Source: Chloroflexota bacterium (GTDB lineage: Bacteria; Chloroflexota; Limnocylindria; Limnocylindrales; CSP1-4). Taken from it: a stretch of DNA of 52,442 nucleotides. Made by a program: the position numbers and the translations under genes. Below the pieces are notes generated by a model. That model was not told where the DNA came from. It searched no databases and saw only the letters and a list, made by a program, of their open reading frames with translations. Below, piece after piece: positions 49,042 to 52,442 of this stretch (positions are counted from its first letter, which is position 1; each line of letters begins with the position of its first letter). Location: NCBI GenBank assembly GCA_013698095.1, contig JACCVQ010000108.1, positions 1-52,442 of the forward strand, given 5' to 3'.

Positions 49042-50033
49042 CCGATCCGCTCGCCCTCGACCCCGTCCTGCCGCTCACGGAGCGAAGCGCTCTGCCGTTC
49101 AACGACGAGCAGCTCGACCACGACGAGCGCTATCGCCACTTCGAGGAGCACGTGACCGGCGGCGGCAAGGTCGAGTCGACCGACTGGATGCCCGACGAGT
49201 ACCGGACGGCAGTCCTGCGATTCGTCGAGATGCACGCCAACAGCGAGCTGATGGGCGTCCTGCCCGAGCGCGAGTGGATCATGCGAGCGCCGACGCTCCG
49301 CCGGAAGCTGGCCCTGACCGCCAAGGTCCAGGACGAGGTGGGTCACGCCCAATTGCTCTATCGCGTCGCCGAGGACCTCGGCAAGCCGCGCGAGGCGATG
49401 ATCCAGGACCTCCTGGCGGGGAAGACGAAATTCCACAACGTTTTCCACTACCCGACGAAGAGCTGGGCCGACATCGGGATCATCGCCTGGCTCGTGGACG
49501 CCGCAGCGATCGTCGCCCAGCAGGCCCTCCGCGATTCGTCGTACGCCCCGTATGCCCGGACGATGAAAAAGATCTGCTGGGAGGAGTCGGTCCACATCAT
49601 GCACGGCCGCGACGTGGTGCTGACAATGGCCACCGGGACGGCCGACCAGCGCGCCTCGATCCAGGAAGCGCTCGATCGCTGGTGGGGCCCGCTGATGCAG
49701 ATGCACGGGCCGCGCAGCGACCGTGCCAAGGATCGCGACCTGCATTGGCGGATCAAGGCCAAGACGAGCGAGGAGCTGCGCCAGGAGTTCCTCGGGATCT
49801 ATGTCCCGCGGATCCGTGAGATCGGCCTGACGCTGCCGGATCCGGACCTCGCGCTCGACCCGGCGACCGGCGTCTGGGGCTACGGCGAGCCGGACTGGAA
49901 CGAGCTCCGGACGGTCGTGACAAACCACGGCCCGAAGTCACAGGAGCGGTTGGACTTCCGGCGTGCCAACTGGGATGCGACGCAGTGGGTCCGCGACGCC
50001 ATCTTGTCCGCCCCTCGAGCGGCCGTCGCATGA
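49038..50033 (+). CDS. paaA: phenylacetyl-CoA 1,2-epoxidase catalytic subunit
   Basis: 331-aa ferritin-like diiron subunit. Segments include MHANSELMGVLPEREWIMRAPT, AKVQDEVGHAQLLYRVAEDLG (Glu-x2-His ligand block) and KKICWEESVHIMHGRDVV (second Glu-x2-His). This is the oxygen-activating subunit that epoxidises the ring of phenylacetyl-CoA. ATG overlaps the TetR stop (ATGA). It is followed by paaB, paaC and paaD with ATGA-type overlaps, the standard order. No paaE reductase follows, so electron supply must come from elsewhere. Confidence 0.93.
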   Translation: MTDPLALDPVLPLTERSALPFNDEQLDHDERYRHFEEHVTGGGKVESTDWMPDEYRTAVLRFVEMHANSELMGVLPEREWIMRAPTLRRKLALTAKVQDEVGHAQLLYRVAEDLGKPREAMIQDLLAGKTKFHNVFHYPTKSWADIGIIAWLVDAAAIVAQQALRDSSYAPYARTMKKICWEESVHIMHGRDVVLTMATGTADQRASIQEALDRWWGPLMQMHGPRSDRAKDRDLHWRIKAKTSEELRQEFLGIYVPRIREIGLTLPDPDLALDPATGVWGYGEPDWNELRTVVTNHGPKSQERLDFRRANWDATQWVRDAILSAPRAAVA

Positions 50034-50368
50034 CGGGGGCCGCGCAAGCAGGCGTCCTCGAGCCGTGGGAGGTCTTCCGGCGCGAGAAGGACGGCGATCC
50101 GATGAAGCACGGCGGGTCGGTGATGGCCCCGGACTCGGTGCTGGCTCTCCACTATGCCCGCGAGATGTACAGCCGGCGCCAGGAGAGCGTCCACCTGTGG
50201 GTGGTCCGCCGCACCGACATCCACGACCTGGCCGATCTCGATCTGCTCCAGCCGCCGCTCGATCGCTCGTTCAAGAAGCCCGGCGGGTACGTCATGCGCG
50301 ACAAGCTGGCAGCGGCGCGCGAGCAGAGCGGCGAATCAAAACCACGAGCCAACAAGGGCGCTCGATGA
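50030..50368 (+). CDS. paaB: phenylacetyl-CoA epoxidase subunit PaaB
   Basis: 112-aa small structural subunit. It reads WEVFRREKDGDPMKHGGSVM, then LALHYAREMYSRRQESVHLW and LWVVRRTDIHDLADLDLLQP, as in PaaB of E. coli, which bridges the PaaAC heterodimers. The tail is charged and variable. ATG 50030 overlaps the paaA stop and its TGA overlaps the paaC ATG. Length is usual (95-112 aa). Confidence 0.92.
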   Translation: MTGAAQAGVLEPWEVFRREKDGDPMKHGGSVMAPDSVLALHYAREMYSRRQESVHLWVVRRTDIHDLADLDLLQPPLDRSFKKPGGYVMRDKLAAAREQSGESKPRANKGAR

Positions 50369-51177
50369 CGGACGACGGCGGCACCGAGCCGCTCGCAATG
50401 GACTTCGAGGGCGCCGGCGACGGCCGCGAGCGGGCACTCGCCCTCCTCCTGCTCTCGATGGCCGACGACGAGTTCGTCATCGGCTTCAGCGATTCCGAGT
50501 GGACCGGCATCGGGCCGATCCTCGAGGAGGACGTCGCGATCAGCTCGCTTGCCCAGGACGAGCTGGGTCACGCCCAGGCGCTGTACGGTCTGCTCGCGGA
50601 CGGGGTTGCGGATGACCGCGACGCGGACACGTGGGCGTACGACCGCCCGCCCGAGGGCTATCTCCACGCCCGACTGCTCGATCATCACCGCGGCGACTGG
50701 GCAGCGACGATCGCCCGGCGTTATCTCTACGACACCGCCGACAGCACCCGCCTCGAGGCGGTCGCGGGCACCTCGTACCAGCCGCTGCGCGAGCTCGTCG
50801 CCAAGATCCGGCGCGAGGAGCGCTACCACCTGATGCACGTCCAGACCTGGATCGAGCGGCTCGCCGATGCGGGCGGGGAATCGCGAGCGCGCCTCATCGC
50901 TGCGCTCACGACGATGGGCCCCGATGCCGGGACGGTCCTCGCGCCACTCCCCGGAGAGACGGCACTCGTCCGTCATGGCCTGGTGACCGAGCCGTTCCAG
51001 ACGATGGACGAGCGCTGGCGCGACGGAGTTGGCGTCACCTTCCGCCGGCTCGGACTCGCCGAGCTTCCGGCCACGGCCGACCCGGCCAGCGCCAGGTCCG
51101 GTCACTCCAATGCGTTCCGCGCCCTCCACGCGGAGTTCACGATGGTTCGCCTGTCCGAGGTCGGTGCGACATGGTGA
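50365..51177 (+). CDS. paaC: phenylacetyl-CoA epoxidase structural subunit PaaC
   Basis: 270-aa ferritin-like partner of PaaA. It contains LLLLSMADDEFVIGFSDSEW, AISSLAQDELGHAQALYGLL and REERYHLMHVQTWIERLA. The Glu and His positions are partly retained but the second site does not bind iron in PaaC relatives; it stabilises PaaA and forms the substrate channel. ATG overlaps the paaB stop (ATGA). Length matches 250-270 aa. Confidence 0.92.
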   Translation: MTDDGGTEPLAMDFEGAGDGRERALALLLLSMADDEFVIGFSDSEWTGIGPILEEDVAISSLAQDELGHAQALYGLLADGVADDRDADTWAYDRPPEGYLHARLLDHHRGDWAATIARRYLYDTADSTRLEAVAGTSYQPLRELVAKIRREERYHLMHVQTWIERLADAGGESRARLIAALTTMGPDAGTVLAPLPGETALVRHGLVTEPFQTMDERWRDGVGVTFRRLGLAELPATADPASARSGHSNAFRALHAEFTMVRLSEVGATW

Positions 51178-51635
51178 TGACCGCGCCCGTCTCGCCGGCG
51201 TCGGTCCGCGCCCGGCTCGCGACCGTCCATGACCCAGAGATCCCGACGGTCTCGATCGTCGATCTGGGGCTTGTCCACGACGTCCGCGTCAGCGACGATC
51301 GGATCTCTGTCGAGCTCCTGCCGACCTTTGTCGCCTGCCCCGCCCTCGAGGTCATCCGCTCGACTGTCGTCGACGCCCTCGTCGGCCTCGGCCGCCCCGC
51401 CGACGTCACGTTCACGTTCGCCGTGCCCTGGACGACCGAGCGCCTGAACGACGCCGGCCGGGCCGGTCTCCGGGCAGCCGGGATCGCCCCACCTTCCGAA
51501 CCGGCCGACGTCCGCTGCCCGTACTGCGCCTCCGCCAGCGTCGCGATGGACAGTGTCTTCGGGCCGGCGCTCTGCCGCTCCCTGTTCTACTGTCGCGGCT
51601 GTCGCCAGCCGTTCGAGGCGTTCAAGCCGATCTGA
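51171..51635 (+). CDS. paaD: PaaD (MIP18/DUF59-family) subunit
   Basis: 154-aa protein. The N-terminal DUF59 (FeS assembly) domain has ATVHDPEIPTVSIVDLGLVH. The C-terminal zinc ribbon has CPYCASAS and CRSLFYCRGCRQP, giving two Cys pairs. PaaD is needed for maturation of the PaaABC oxygenase or PaaE. Three in-frame starts (ATG 51171, GTG 51174, ATG 51177) overlap the paaC stop; I used the first. It closes the visible operon; the next gene is a secreted protein. Confidence 0.88.
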   Translation: MVMTAPVSPASVRARLATVHDPEIPTVSIVDLGLVHDVRVSDDRISVELLPTFVACPALEVIRSTVVDALVGLGRPADVTFTFAVPWTTERLNDAGRAGLRAAGIAPPSEPADVRCPYCASASVAMDSVFGPALCRSLFYCRGCRQPFEAFKPI

Positions 51636-51862
51636 GCGGCTGCGTCCCTTGGTACCCCGCTTGGCCACGGAACGTTCCCGGGTCGGGTCCGGTGCATGCC
51701 CGCAACGAACACATACGAAGGTCCGGGGGTTGATATGCCACTTGCACGGATCTTCGTTTCCGAGCGCGATCCACTGCACGTGTCGCGTCGTCTCATGAAC
51801 CTAGCGAACCGACGGAGCGCCCAGGACCGTCGACTGACCGAAATTCAGTGACGGAGTGGACC

Positions 51863-52442
51863 ATGCACCGACGACGCGCCGCCTCTCTCCTGCGCCCATT
51901 CGGGCTCTTCACCGCGATCCTGCTGGCTGCATTCGCCGGCTTCGGTCCCGCGGTCCTCGCCAACGACACGCCCGGCAACAACGGGACGGTCAAGATTCAC
52001 GAGGGCAACACCGAGAACGATCCGGGCGAGGTTCGCAACGAGCCTCACGTCTGCACGTTCCATCTCCACTTCTACTTCGCCGACCCGGTCCAGACCGGGA
52101 CGTGGGAGATCCAGGAGTGGGCACCGACCGGCGACAAAGGCACAGTCGTGCGCAGTGGGACGTATGACACCGCCGGCGACGGCGAGGATCGCGATGCCGA
52201 GAATGGGGTCTACACGCTCCCGGACGGCCACTACAAGCTCTTCTGGGACGGCGATCTCGATACCCAGAAGCACGACAAGATGAAGGTCTTCTGGGTCGAG
52301 TGCGAGCCCGACGGCAGCGAAGCGCCGATTGAGTCCGCCTCGGTCCCGCCGAGCGAGTCCGCGTCGGTCCCGCCGATTGAGTCCGCGTCGGTCCCGCCGA
52401 GCGAGTCCGCGTCGGTCCCGCCGAGCGAGTCCGCGTCGGTCC
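51863..52442 (+). CDS. 3'-truncated secreted protein with Ser/Pro/Glu repeats
   Basis: The frame is open to the window end, so the C-terminus is missing. Residues 1-34 are a signal peptide (RRRAASLLRPFGLFTAILLA followed by AAFAGFGPAVLAND). The mature part is a beta-rich domain with HVCTFHLHFYFADPV, WEIQEWAPTGD, YTLPDGHYKLFWDGDL and a second Cys in VFWVEC, a pattern seen in wall-anchored or secreted proteins of Gram-positive-type bacteria; function unknown. From residue ~155 it has PPSESASV/PPIESASV repeats, a likely stalk, suggesting a C-terminal membrane or wall anchor beyond the window. GGAGTGG precedes the ATG. Confidence 0.75.
   Translation, partial: MHRRRAASLLRPFGLFTAILLAAFAGFGPAVLANDTPGNNGTVKIHEGNTENDPGEVRNEPHVCTFHLHFYFADPVQTGTWEIQEWAPTGDKGTVVRSGTYDTAGDGEDRDAENGVYTLPDGHYKLFWDGDLDTQKHDKMKVFWVECEPDGSEAPIESASVPPSESASVPPIESASVPPSESASVPPSESASV
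52325..52442 (+). repeat. 24-bp coding tandem repeat at the window edge
   Basis: Units at 52325, 52349, 52373, 52397 and 52421 (the last cut at the window end) encode PP[S/I]ESASV. Third-codon differences are few, so expansion is recent. Copy number cannot be determined here because the array continues beyond the window. Confidence 0.85.

Overview
The window is a GC-rich (roughly 70% GC) bacterial chromosome segment, densely packed with housekeeping, catabolic, stress and signalling genes. No rRNA, tRNA, CRISPR array, transposase or phage gene was recognised. The gene mix (very large multi-GAF hybrid kinase, PadR-linked membrane proteins, polyphosphate glucokinase, a Thermus-like PaaR operator, paired acyl-ACP desaturases, CarH/LitR-type B12 photoreceptor) and the many start codons placed 6-8 nt after a TANNNT box fit a Chloroflexota (Limnocylindria-like) soil or freshwater lineage; an actinomycete is the main alternative. 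This assignment is inference.

Layout. 1-5 kb: a 5'-truncated secreted-type protein, a K+ channel with RCK domain, a ppgK/SDR pair and an ankyrin protein. 5-11.4 kb: a three-gene, overlapping phosphorelay operon (six-GAF hybrid histidine kinase, receiver-cyclase, HPt). 11.4-15.7 kb: a light-response island with photolyase, a CarH/LitR-like B12 photoreceptor-repressor, a divergent SRPBCC-epimerase and a frameshifted ECF sigma remnant; the divergent promoter carries back-to-back -35 boxes and two tandem 11-bp repeats. 16-19.2 kb: glutamine-synthetase-family ligase divergent from an amino acid/amine permease. 19.3-23 kb: a LolA-like protein divergent from sodC-padR-padR-membrane-Rieske-membrane, with an AT-rich palindrome on the sodC -10 box. 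23-28.7 kb: fumarase, hydrolase/EthD pair, and two crotonases (hydratase and PaaG-like isomerase) flanking a DUF1444-like gene. 28.9-32.5 kb: a repetitive Gly/Gln/Ser protein, long catalase and hemerythrin. 32.8-35.2 kb: GH4 glycosidase plus BadF/GlcNAc-kinase-type kinase, preceded by a possible 24-codon leaderless leader ORF. 35.2-40.8 kb: a mostly non-coding stretch with a CoA-transferase remnant, an APC permease, a small conserved-type protein, and a KdpDE-like two-component pair. 40.8-45.6 kb: glycosyltransferase-HipA-like-DUF3037 operon divergent from an aminosugar-kinase-like protein and a SIS isomerase. 45.9-51.6 kb: two acyl-ACP desaturases, a small membrane protein and paaR-paaABCD with a perfect PaaR-type operator. 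The window ends inside a secreted protein with 24-bp repeats.

How it works together. The phenylacetyl-CoA pathway is represented by PaaABCD, a PaaG-like isomerase and a PaaF-like hydratase; paaE, paaK, paaZ and paaJ are not in the window. The B12 repressor probably controls the SRPBCC-epimerase operon and perhaps photolyase. Three genes (ECF sigma, small membrane protein after glnA, membrane protein after Rieske) each look one base short, which means either real decay or assembly indels.
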